This document shows positions 1 to 5,480 of a stretch of DNA of 5,480 bases, piece by piece. The notes beneath the pieces are model-generated. The model ran no database searches. It was not told the origin of the DNA and saw only the letters and a list, made by a program, of their open reading frames with translations. Origin of the DNA: Hyphomicrobiales bacterium (GTDB lineage Bacteria > Pseudomonadota > Alphaproteobacteria > Rhizobiales > Beijerinckiaceae); assembly GCA_028290085.1 (NCBI GenBank), contig JAQGKN010000190.1:1-5480 (forward strand), given 5' to 3'. Numbering within the stretch: the stretch's first letter is position 1; each line of letters begins with the position of its first letter. The position numbers were made by a program, and so were the translations under genes.

Positions 1-1338
1 CAGCCGCTCGATCTTTTCGGGCGCGATACGGACGACGAGATCGAGCGAGCCATCTGCTTCGGCTTCGCGCGAGAGAACCTCTCCGTTTTCGTAGAGCCAG
101 TGCAGCCCCTGACCATCAGTCGCGCCCACAGGGACACGGAACCGCGAGCGTCCGCGCGCCAGCTTTTCTTCGATACCCAGCAGCAGCTCGTCCGTGCCCT
201 GCCCCGTCAGCGCGGAGACGACAAAGGGGCGTTCCTCCGGGCTGCGGTGCGCCACGGCATCGATCAGAGCGTCGCGCCCTGCTTCGTCGAGAAGGTCCAG
301 CTTGTTCCAGACCTCGACGATGCGGTCGCGATTCTCCGCCTCAATGCCGAGATCGGCGAGGATGGCTTCGACATCGGCGCTCTGCGCTTTCGTATCCTCA
401 TGCGCTATGTCGCGCACATGGAGCACGATATCGGCCGAGATGACCTCTTCAAGCGTCGCGCGGAACGCGGAGACCAGCGTCGTCGGCAGGTCGGAAATGA
501 AGCCCACAGTGTCCGACAACATGACGCGTGCACCATGAGGCAGGCGCAAGCCGCGTAATGTCGGATCCAGCGTCGCAAACAGCATGTCCTCGGCCAGCAC
601 TTCAGAGCGCGTCAGCCGGTTGAACAGCGTGGACTTGCCCGCATTGGTGTAGCCGACGAGCGCGACGACGGGATACGGCACCGCCTGACGGCTCTTGCGA
701 TGCAGGCCGCGCGTCTTCTTCACCGTTTCCAGATCGCGCTCGATCTTGGTCATGCGCTCCTGGATCAGGCGACGGTCGGTCTCGATCTGGGTTTCACCAG
801 GGCCACCAAGGAAGCCGAAGCCGCCGCGCTGGCGTTCCAGATGGGTCCATGACCGAACGAGACGCGATTTCTGATAGTTCAGATGCGCAAGTTCGACCTG
901 CAGCGCGCCTTCGCGTGTACGCGCGCGGCGGCCGAAAATTTCCAGAATCAGGCCCGTGCGGTCGATAACCGTGGTGCCGAATTCCTTTTCGAGATTGCGC
1001 TGCTGCACCGGCGAGAGCGCGCAGTCCATCATGACGAGATGGACGTCCTGTTCCCTCACCTTTTCAGCGATCTCCTCGACCTTGCCCTTGCCGAGGTAGG
1101 TCGCGGGGCGGATCTGGGTCAGCATCACCAGTTCATGTGCGACGACATCGAGGTCGATGGCACGGGCGAGGCCTTCAGCCTCGTCCAGCCGCGCTTCTGG
1201 CGCGCGCATGGATCCGCCCACGTCCAGGCGAGCGGACGCGCGATCGCTGAGATAGGGCCCCACCACAAGCGCATGTGTCGCTTCGGCGAGGGCTTTTTCC
1301 GGCTCGGTGATTGGTTTGCCGATATCAGCAGCGCTCAC
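1..1338 (-). CDS. hflX: GTPase HflX, C-terminus cut by window edge
   Basis: HflX is a cytoplasmic, ribosome-associated GTPase of the Obg-HflX class; in studied bacteria it splits or rescues stalled 70S ribosomes under stress. The visible 446 codons are open to the left edge. The N-terminal HflX domain spans about residues 20-190 and includes [11 protein letters not shown] (80-90) and the glycine-rich [13 protein letters not shown] (178-190). A helical linker follows, then the G domain: G1 GYTNAGKST (229-237), G3 DTVGF (276-280), G4 NKLD (345-348) and G5 SALTG (375-379). A C-terminal domain begins near 400. Family members are about 420-470 residues, so probably only a short tail is missing. 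The start is a GTG (1338-1336): an in-frame TGA lies only five codons upstream, no other start codon lies between, and a GAGGT ribosome binding site sits 4 bases before it. The gene follows hfq by 33 bases, the widespread hfq-hflX pair. Identity is certain from the motifs; the exact C-terminal end is unseen. Confidence 0.97.
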   Translation of the reverse strand, partial: MSAADIGKPITEPEKALAEATHALVVGPYLSDRASARLDVGGSMRAPEARLDEAEGLARAIDLDVVAHELVMLTQIRPATYLGKGKVEEIAEKVREQDVHLVMMDCALSPVQQRNLEKEFGTTVIDRTGLILEIFGRRARTREGALQVELAHLNYQKSRLVRSWTHLERQRGGFGFLGGPGETQIETDRRLIQERMTKIERDLETVKKTRGLHRKSRQAVPYPVVALVGYTNAGKSTLFNRLTRSEVLAEDMLFATLDPTLRGLRLPHGARVMLSDTVGFISDLPTTLVSAFRATLEEVISADIVLHVRDIAHEDTKAQSADVEAILADLGIEAENRDRIVEVWNKLDLLDEAGRDALIDAVAHRSPEERPFVVSALTGQGTDELLLGIEEKLARGRSRFRVPVGATDGQGLHWLYENGEVLSREAEADGSLDLVVRIAPEKIERL

Positions 1339-1342
1339 AGGG

Positions 1343-1347
1343 ACCTC
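1343..1347 (-). promoter_or_regulatory. ribosome binding site of hflX
   Basis: Reading the minus strand, GAGGT lies 4 bases before the GTG at 1338. It decides the start of hflX: the reading frame is closed by a TGA at 1353-1351, and the GTG is the only start codon between that stop and the conserved domain that is correctly spaced from a Shine-Dalgarno sequence. The site lies in the 33-base hfq-hflX gap, so the two genes are probably translated from one message. Confidence 0.7.
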
Positions 1348-1371
1348 GCTTCAGCGCCGCCCCTGCTCGCC

Positions 1372-1620
1372 TCACTTCTCAACTGAATCGTCTTGCTCGA
1401 ACATCTGGATGGGATGACCGGGCATGATGGTCGAGATCGCGTGCTTGTAGACGAGCTGCGAATGCCCGTCGCGGCGCAGGAGGACGCAAAAATTGTCGAA
1501 CCAGGTGACAACGCCTTGAAGCTTCACACCGTTCACCAGGAAGATGGTGAGCGGCACCTTGTTTTTGCGTACGAAGTTCAGGAACGTGTCCTGCAAGTTC
1601 TGGGTGCGTTCGGCAGCCAT
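1372..1620 (-). CDS. hfq: RNA chaperone Hfq
   Basis: Hfq forms a hexameric Sm-like ring in the cytoplasm that binds sRNAs and mRNAs and promotes their pairing. The 82-residue protein is complete and of normal length for alphaproteobacteria, where the C-terminal tail is short. Visible landmarks are NLQDTFLN (8-15; Gln10 and Asp11 match Gln8 and Asp9 of the E. coli proximal face), the rim patch RKNK (18-21, less arginine-rich than E. coli RRER), Phe27 at the distal-face position of E. coli Tyr25, the Sm1 segment (about 24-51) and Sm2 [11 protein letters not shown] (58-68), whose Tyr-Lys-His binds uridine at the 3' end of sRNAs. The tail after residue 70 is acidic and probably disordered. The ATG start is supported by the GGAAAGAG purine stretch just upstream and by alignment with known Hfq N-termini. 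It is separated from ntrX by 173 bases and from hflX by 33, so it likely heads an hfq-hflX unit. Confidence 0.98.
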   Translation of the reverse strand: MAAERTQNLQDTFLNFVRKNKVPLTIFLVNGVKLQGVVTWFDNFCVLLRRDGHSQLVYKHAISTIMPGHPIQMFEQDDSVEK

Positions 1621-1634
1621 TTTTTTCTCTTTCC
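1621..1634 (-). promoter_or_regulatory. A-rich ribosome binding site of hfq with A-R-N triplets
   Basis: The minus strand reads GGAAAGAGAAAAAA directly before the hfq ATG. GGA and GAG act as a weak, purine-only Shine-Dalgarno sequence, the GAG lying 6 bases from the start. From 1631 to 1620 the bases fall into four consecutive A-R-N triplets (AAG, AGA, AAA, AAA), the last using the A of the start codon. A-R-N repeats are the known ligand of the distal face of Hfq in Gram-negative bacteria, so Hfq could cover its own start site. The ribosome-binding role is likely; autoregulation is inference. Confidence 0.6.
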
Positions 1635-1663
1635 GTCAGTCCCGGCCGAAGGCCCGGGCTGAC
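1635..1663 (-). promoter_or_regulatory. stem-loop in the hfq leader
   Basis: On the plus strand the arms are gtcag-t-cccgg-cc, loop gaa, gg-c-ccggg-ctgac. That gives 12 base pairs with two single-base bulges (1640 and 1653) around a three-base loop (1648-1650), and it folds equally as the minus-strand RNA with a TTC loop. Its 3' foot in the hfq message touches the ribosome binding site at 1634. It is not an intrinsic terminator, because no U-run follows it on either strand: the minus strand continues GGAAAGAGAAAAAA and the plus strand tttccgg. It is more likely a leader structure, either stabilising the message or tuning access to the hfq start. The fold is read directly; the role is inferred. 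Confidence 0.6.
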
Positions 1664-1762
1664 TTTCCGGATTGTGTCGTCAATCGCACGAAGTAGCGAA
1701 CATACGCCCGACTGAGCCTAGCGGATCGCATTAAAGCCCCGCAAGGTAAAGATGGCTGCGCA

Positions 1763-1793
1763 ATATAAGGCTTTCGGACTGTGGATCTCTCAA
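1763..1793 (-). promoter_or_regulatory. possible sigma-70-type promoter for hfq
   Basis: Immediately after the ntrX stop codon the minus strand carries TTGAGA (1793-1788), five of six matches to TTGACA. It is followed by CTTATA (1769-1764, spacer 18) or TTATAT (1768-1763, spacer 19) as the -10 candidate. The alphaproteobacterial housekeeping pattern is roughly CTTGAC-N17-CTATAT, so the -35 is good and the spacer is slightly long. Transcription would start near 1756 and give a leader of about 135 bases containing the stem-loop at 1663-1635. An independent hfq promoter is plausible given the spacer, but this is pattern matching only. Confidence 0.3.
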
Positions 1794-3161
1794 TCAGTCG
1801 ATCGAGAGAGACTTGAGTTTTCGATGAAGCGCTGACCTTTCCATCCCGATAAACTCGGCCGTACGCGAGATGTTTCCGCCAAAGCGGCTGATTTGCGCCA
1901 CCAGATATTCCCGCTCGAACACTTCGCGGGCGTCGCGCAGCGGCAGGCTCATCAGTTTCTCGCCACCCGTCCCATTTGGGGTCGTGGGCACCAGCGCTCC
2001 AATCTCGGAAGGCAGCATTTCTGCCGTGATCTCGGTCTCGGGATCGGCTGCGGTCAGGATCATCAGCCGCTCCACATTGTTGCGAAGCTGGCGGATGTTG
2101 CCTGGCCAGTCATGCGACTGAAGCACGGCCATGGCGTCGTCGCCAACCTTGCGGCGTGGCATGCCTGTCGTCTGGGAAACTTGCTCCATGAAATAGCTGA
2201 CGAGTTCCGGGATGTCTTCGCGCCGCTCGGACAGTGAGGGAACGCGGATCGGCACGACCGAAAGGCGATGGAACAGGTCTTCGCGGAACGTGCCTTCTGC
2301 AATGGCGGCAGCCAGATCACGGCTGGCGGAGGAGATGATGCGCACGTCCACGTGCACGCGCGTCGCGCCGCCGACACGCTGGAAGTTCTGATCGACCAGC
2401 ACGCGCAGGATCTTGCCCTGCGTCTCCTTGGGCATGTCGGACACTTCGTCCATGTAGAGCGTTCCGCCGTGCGCCTCCTCGAGCGCGCCGACCTTGCGCA
2501 GACGTCCTTCACCGCCTTCGGTGCCAAACAGCTCGGTCTCCATCGAGTCCGGTGTGATCGTGGCTGCATTGATGACGACGAAAGGCCCGCCCGCACGGTT
2601 CGAGGCGTCGTGAATGGCGCGCGCCACGAGCTCCTTGCCGGCACCCGGCGCACCGGTGATGAGAATGCGCGAATTGGCCGGCGCCACGCGCTCGATCACA
2701 CCGCGCAGCTGGTTGATCGTGCTGGATTTGCCGACCATCCGATTGGTCGCGCCCGAGCGCGTCTTGAGGTCCGTCAACTCCCGCATGAGACGGGAAGCTT
2801 CAAGCGCACGGTCAGAGACGATCACAATCCGGTCGGCCTTGAACGGCTTCTCGATGAAGTCGTAGGCGCCGAGTTTGATTGCCGAAACGGCCGTCTCGAC
2901 GTTGCCGTGGCCCGAGATCATCACGACCGGCAGCGAAGGATGCTGCTCCTTGATGATCTGCAGGATTTGGAGGCCGTCGAGCCGCGATCCCTGCAGCCAG
3001 ATGTCCAGGAAGACGAGATGCGGACGCCGCGCCTCGATGGCGGCAAGCGCCTCGTCCGAATTGCGGGCCGTACGAGTGGAATGTCCCACGTCCGAGAGAA
3101 TGCCGGAAACGCCTTCCCGGATGTCCGCTTCGTCGTCGACGATGAGAATATCGCTGACCAT
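1794..3161 (-). CDS. ntrX: response regulator NtrX (REC, AAA+, Fis-type HTH)
   Basis: NtrX is the cytoplasmic partner of the kinase NtrY and controls nitrogen, redox/respiratory and envelope genes in studied alphaproteobacteria. The 455 residues are full length. The receiver domain is about 1-120, with the acidic pair Asp9/Asp10, phosphoacceptor Asp53 in FLDIWL, Ser83 and Lys105 in EKPF. The AAA+ domain is about 143-370: Walker A GAPGAGKE (170-177, instead of the usual GESGTGKE), switch Asn198 in VINAA, Walker B GGTLYMDEV (232-240), the FREDLFHRL segment (292-300) and DWPGNIRQLRN (351-361). A Fis-type helix-turn-helix closes the protein (about 425-452, NISRTAEFIGMERSALHRKL). The sigma-54-contacting GAFTGA motif is absent: ELFG (210-213) runs through TEGGEGRLRK straight to VGALEEA. 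NtrX is therefore unlikely to be a classical sigma-54 activator. The gene starts 6 bases after ntrY. Its GAGAAGG ribosome binding site (3179-3173, 11 bases from the ATG) lies in the last ntrY codons, which suggests translational coupling. Confidence 0.96.
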   Translation of the reverse strand: MVSDILIVDDEADIREGVSGILSDVGHSTRTARNSDEALAAIEARRPHLVFLDIWLQGSRLDGLQILQIIKEQHPSLPVVMISGHGNVETAVSAIKLGAYDFIEKPFKADRIVIVSDRALEASRLMRELTDLKTRSGATNRMVGKSSTINQLRGVIERVAPANSRILITGAPGAGKELVARAIHDASNRAGGPFVVINAATITPDSMETELFGTEGGEGRLRKVGALEEAHGGTLYMDEVSDMPKETQGKILRVLVDQNFQRVGGATRVHVDVRIISSASRDLAAAIAEGTFREDLFHRLSVVPIRVPSLSERREDIPELVSYFMEQVSQTTGMPRRKVGDDAMAVLQSHDWPGNIRQLRNNVERLMILTAADPETEITAEMLPSEIGALVPTTPNGTGGEKLMSLPLRDAREVFEREYLVAQISRFGGNISRTAEFIGMERSALHRKLKSLSID

Positions 3162-3167
3162 GGATCG

Positions 3168-5426
3168 TCACGCCTTCTCGATGGGGGCTGATGCACCGGA
3201 TGCCGAAACGGCACCTGCATCATCCTGTTGAATCAAGGGAAAATAGAGTCGAACGCGGGCGCCGCGGCCGTCTTCCGCATCGAGCAGTTCGATGCCGCCG
3301 CCATGATCCTCGAGGATCTTGGCGACGATCGGCAGGCCGAGGCCCGTGCCCTCCGCGCGCGTCGTCATATAGGGCTCCAGAAGACGTTGGCGATTCTCTG
3401 TCGGGAAGCCGATGCCATTGTCGCTGATCTCGATCGACAGCATGCCTGCGGGATGCTCGAACACACGCACCTTGATGCGGCCGGGCGCGTTCGTTGCGGG
3501 ATCACGCGCCGCGAGGCCCTCGGTCGCATTCTTGATGATGTTGGTGAGCGCCTGCGAAACCAGCCTGCGGTCGAATTTCGCGCGTAGCGGCTCGTCGGGA
3601 ATGTCTTCCACGAACTCCACCTCGGGATGCCCGACCTTCATCAGGAAGAGCACCTGCTTCACGGTCACCGTCACATCTTCCTCTTCCAGGCGCGGCTTGG
3701 GCGTGCGCGCGAAGGACGAGAATTCGTCGACCATGCGTTTGATGTCGTCGACCTGCCGCACGATGGTATCCGTGCACTGATCGAAGATGTCGCGGTCGAC
3801 CGTGATGAGCTTGCCGTATTTGCGCTTGAGGCGCTCGGCCGAAAGCTGGATCGGGGTCAGCGGGTTCTTGATCTCGTGCGCGATGCGTCGCGCAACATCC
3901 GCCCACGCGGACGTGCGCTGCGCGCTCACGAGGTCTGTGATGTCATCGAGTGTCACGACATAGGACTGCTCGACATGGGACGAAGGTTCCGTGCTGACAC
4001 GCACATTGAAGATGCGCTCACGGCCGTTACGCACCATCGTCGTCTGGCCCTGATAGAGTCGCTGATGCTTTTCACGCGCTTCGGAAATGATCGGCCCGAG
4101 TTCGGGGATCACCTCTTCGATGGGGCGACCGGGCGCGGCCTCAGCGTCTGCACGCGCCCCTTCGAGGAGCTTTAGGGCGGACGGATTGAGGACGGTCACG
4201 AGACCGCCCTTGTCGATCCCGATGACGGCTGCGGGCACGCCCGACAACACAGCCTCGGTGAAGAGGCGGCGCTCATCGATCAGATTGCTGGCTGCGATCA
4301 GCCGGTTTTGCTGGAGCCGCAATTCGCTCGTCATCTTGTTGAAGGTCTCGCCGAGATGGGCGAGATCGCCTTCGGACTTATGCACGGGCACCTGCACATA
4401 GAGATTGCCGGACGAGACCTGATCGGTTGCTGCTATCAGCCGGCGGATGGGCATGACCAGCCGATTGGCGAAGGACAGGCCGAGCCAGGTGGCCGACAGC
4501 AGCATCACCAGCGCCAGCAGGACATACATGGTGGCAAAGGCGATCTGGATATTGCGACGATGCGCGTCGAAAGCCTCGTAAAGCGCGATCAGGCCCGCCG
4601 CCTGTGCCGGAAAGTCGACGGCGAAGGGGTCGATGGGCCTCGCCGCATAGAGATAGGTGTTATCCAGCGAAACGAGGTCGCGTAGCGCCACGAAGGTGCG
4701 GCCCTCGTCGAGGATCAGGCAGAGCGGCTCGTTTTTCTTCGCGTCGTCGAAATCGGTCGGCTCAGGCGTGACCACCCGGCCCTCGGCGCCCGTCTCAGCG
4801 CGTTCCAGCACGGTGCCGTCGCGGGACATCAGGACGGCCGTCGTGAAGCCCAGAATTTTCGAGCGGCCGGTGAAGAACTCGCGGAATTTGTCGCGGTCGC
4901 TTTCGTAGATCGTTCGCAGCCGGTCGAGATCACTCGCCAGCAGGCGGGACTCCTGCAACAGCGATCTGCATTGCGACTCCCGAAAAAGCCGCGCGGCTTC
5001 AGCCGTGTTGAGAACGAAGCCGCGCACGTCCTGCATGAAGGCCGGGTTGAGGCTGCGTTCCAGCGTGATTGAGCCGACGACGGCGATGATGATGGCGGGC
5101 GCCGCCGCGATGCCTGAGAACAGGCCGACGATGCGCACATGCAGGCCAGCCCCGGCAGCGCCGGCACGATAGGCGCGCACGAGGCGCCAGACTTCGACGA
5201 TCAGCAGCCCGAACAAGACGAGGATGATGATCGCGTTGGCCAGAAAAAGAGTCAGCACAACGCTGGTGGTCGGCGATATCGGCGTGAAATCAGCAAAGAT
5301 CAGAACTGTCGTGAGGCCGCAGGCGATAGCAAGCGTCACGACAATCGGGCCGAAGCGCGCCAGAAAGCGTCGCTCGCCTTGATAGGCGGCTGGCCGTTTC
5401 CCCTGCCCTGTTTCAGCCGACGCCAT
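3168..5426 (-). CDS. ntrY: membrane sensor histidine kinase NtrY
   Basis: NtrY is the inner-membrane histidine kinase that phosphorylates NtrX; studied relatives respond to nitrogen, oxygen or redox state. The 752 residues match family length. Four hydrophobic segments are visible: about 26-46, 55-80, 97-119 and 294-318. A probable extracytoplasmic sensor of about 170 residues lies between the third and fourth and holds two cysteines (153 and 236). After the membrane come a HAMP domain (about 316-371, starting near NRLVMPIRRL), a PAS domain (about 385-495), the HisKA H-box RRIAHEIKNPLTP with His517, and the HATPase: N-box LTNIIKNATEGL (Asn633), G1 DNGIGF (669-674), F-box LLEPYMTT (682-689) and G2 GTGLGLPI (693-700). 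All catalytic residues are present. The ATG is preceded by GAGGGG five bases away, and an in-frame TAA four codons earlier rules out a longer protein. It is directly followed by ntrX. NtrB is excluded by the four membrane segments and HAMP. Confidence 0.96.
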   Translation of the reverse strand: MASAETGQGKRPAAYQGERRFLARFGPIVVTLAIACGLTTVLIFADFTPISPTTSVVLTLFLANAIIILVLFGLLIVEVWRLVRAYRAGAAGAGLHVRIVGLFSGIAAAPAIIIAVVGSITLERSLNPAFMQDVRGFVLNTAEAARLFRESQCRSLLQESRLLASDLDRLRTIYESDRDKFREFFTGRSKILGFTTAVLMSRDGTVLERAETGAEGRVVTPEPTDFDDAKKNEPLCLILDEGRTFVALRDLVSLDNTYLYAARPIDPFAVDFPAQAAGLIALYEAFDAHRRNIQIAFATMYVLLALVMLLSATWLGLSFANRLVMPIRRLIAATDQVSSGNLYVQVPVHKSEGDLAHLGETFNKMTSELRLQQNRLIAASNLIDERRLFTEAVLSGVPAAVIGIDKGGLVTVLNPSALKLLEGARADAEAAPGRPIEEVIPELGPIISEAREKHQRLYQGQTTMVRNGRERIFNVRVSTEPSSHVEQSYVVTLDDITDLVSAQRTSAWADVARRIAHEIKNPLTPIQLSAERLKRKYGKLITVDRDIFDQCTDTIVRQVDDIKRMVDEFSSFARTPKPRLEEEDVTVTVKQVLFLMKVGHPEVEFVEDIPDEPLRAKFDRRLVSQALTNIIKNATEGLAARDPATNAPGRIKVRVFEHPAGMLSIEISDNGIGFPTENRQRLLEPYMTTRAEGTGLGLPIVAKILEDHGGGIELLDAEDGRGARVRLYFPLIQQDDAGAVSASGASAPIEKA

Positions 5427-5480
5427 ACAGGCCCCTCGTTATCCGCCACATTTGATGCCACGAGTCTTAGTGACATTCGT
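5427..5480 (-). other. ntrY leader or spacer with ribosome binding site
   Basis: These 54 bases precede ntrY. The minus strand has GAGGGG at 5437-5432, five bases from the ATG, a strong ribosome binding site. Stop codons occur in two of the three minus-strand frames. In alphaproteobacteria ntrY usually follows ntrC, and the far end might touch the ntrC 3' end, but no diagnostic residues can be read and I make no call. No convincing promoter is seen. Confidence 0.5.

Noticed and set aside
883..1386. Open plus-strand frame of 167 codons opposite hflX
   Set aside because: Antisense to the conserved HflX domain, no recognisable motif, and no convincing ribosome binding site.
1635..1663. Intrinsic terminator after ntrX
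   Set aside because: The stem is strong but no U-run follows it on the minus strand (GGAAAGAGAAAAAA follows), and the plus strand has only tttcc after it.
1741..1774. Imperfect stem AAAGCC/GGCTTT with inner CGCA/TGCG near the ntrX-hfq spacer centre
   Set aside because: Short arms separated by large unpaired loops and no U-run; compatible with chance.
2268..3191. Open plus-strand frame of 307 codons opposite ntrX
   Set aside because: It lies wholly antisense to ntrX and its end. Its translation has no recognisable domain and is rich in Arg, Asp and His as expected of a shadow frame in GC-rich DNA.
3627..4175. Open plus-strand frame of 182 codons opposite ntrY
   Set aside because: Antisense to the HisKA and PAS region of ntrY; composition is explained by codon bias of the real gene.
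5440..5462. Sigma-54-like -24/-12 site upstream of ntrY (TGGCATCAAATGTGGC on the minus strand)
   Set aside because: The GG-to-GC spacing is 11 bases instead of 10, and the -12 part is TGGC rather than TTGC, so it does not meet the consensus.

Overview
The window looks like chromosomal DNA of an alphaproteobacterium, most likely Hyphomicrobiales (Rhizobiales). The reasons are moderately high GC, an Hfq with the alphaproteobacterial form of the Sm core (the [21 protein letters not shown] stretch, residues 32-52), and the order ntrY-ntrX-hfq-hflX, which is a conserved alphaproteobacterial block. I cannot name the genus. Every gene I can support lies on the minus strand, so transcription runs from high to low coordinates.

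Layout in transcription order. Positions 5480-5427 are a short leader or spacer with no recognisable gene, ending in a strong ribosome binding site. ntrY (5426-3168) encodes a membrane histidine kinase. Six bases later comes ntrX (3161-1794), its response regulator, an AAA+ protein with a Fis-type DNA-binding end. A 173-base spacer (1793-1621) then holds a possible promoter, a strong stem-loop and an A-rich ribosome binding site for hfq (1620-1372), the RNA chaperone. After 33 bases hflX starts at a GTG (1338) and runs off the left edge of the window, with only its extreme C-terminus missing.

NtrY is expected to sense a signal (redox, oxygen or nitrogen status in studied relatives) through its extracytoplasmic and PAS regions, autophosphorylate on His517 and pass the phosphate to Asp53 of NtrX. 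NtrX here has no GAFTGA loop, the surface by which such proteins contact sigma-54, so it probably regulates transcription in another way. Hfq and HflX form a separate RNA/ribosome module: sRNA-based regulation and ribosome rescue or stress GTPase activity. They are probably co-transcribed with each other, and perhaps partly with ntrYX by readthrough.

I found no mobile element, CRISPR array, tRNA or rRNA, and no sign of a new multi-gene system. The best second-look items are the missing GAFTGA loop in NtrX and the hfq leader, where a hairpin abuts a ribosome binding site made of A-R-N triplets, a layout suited to Hfq autoregulation.
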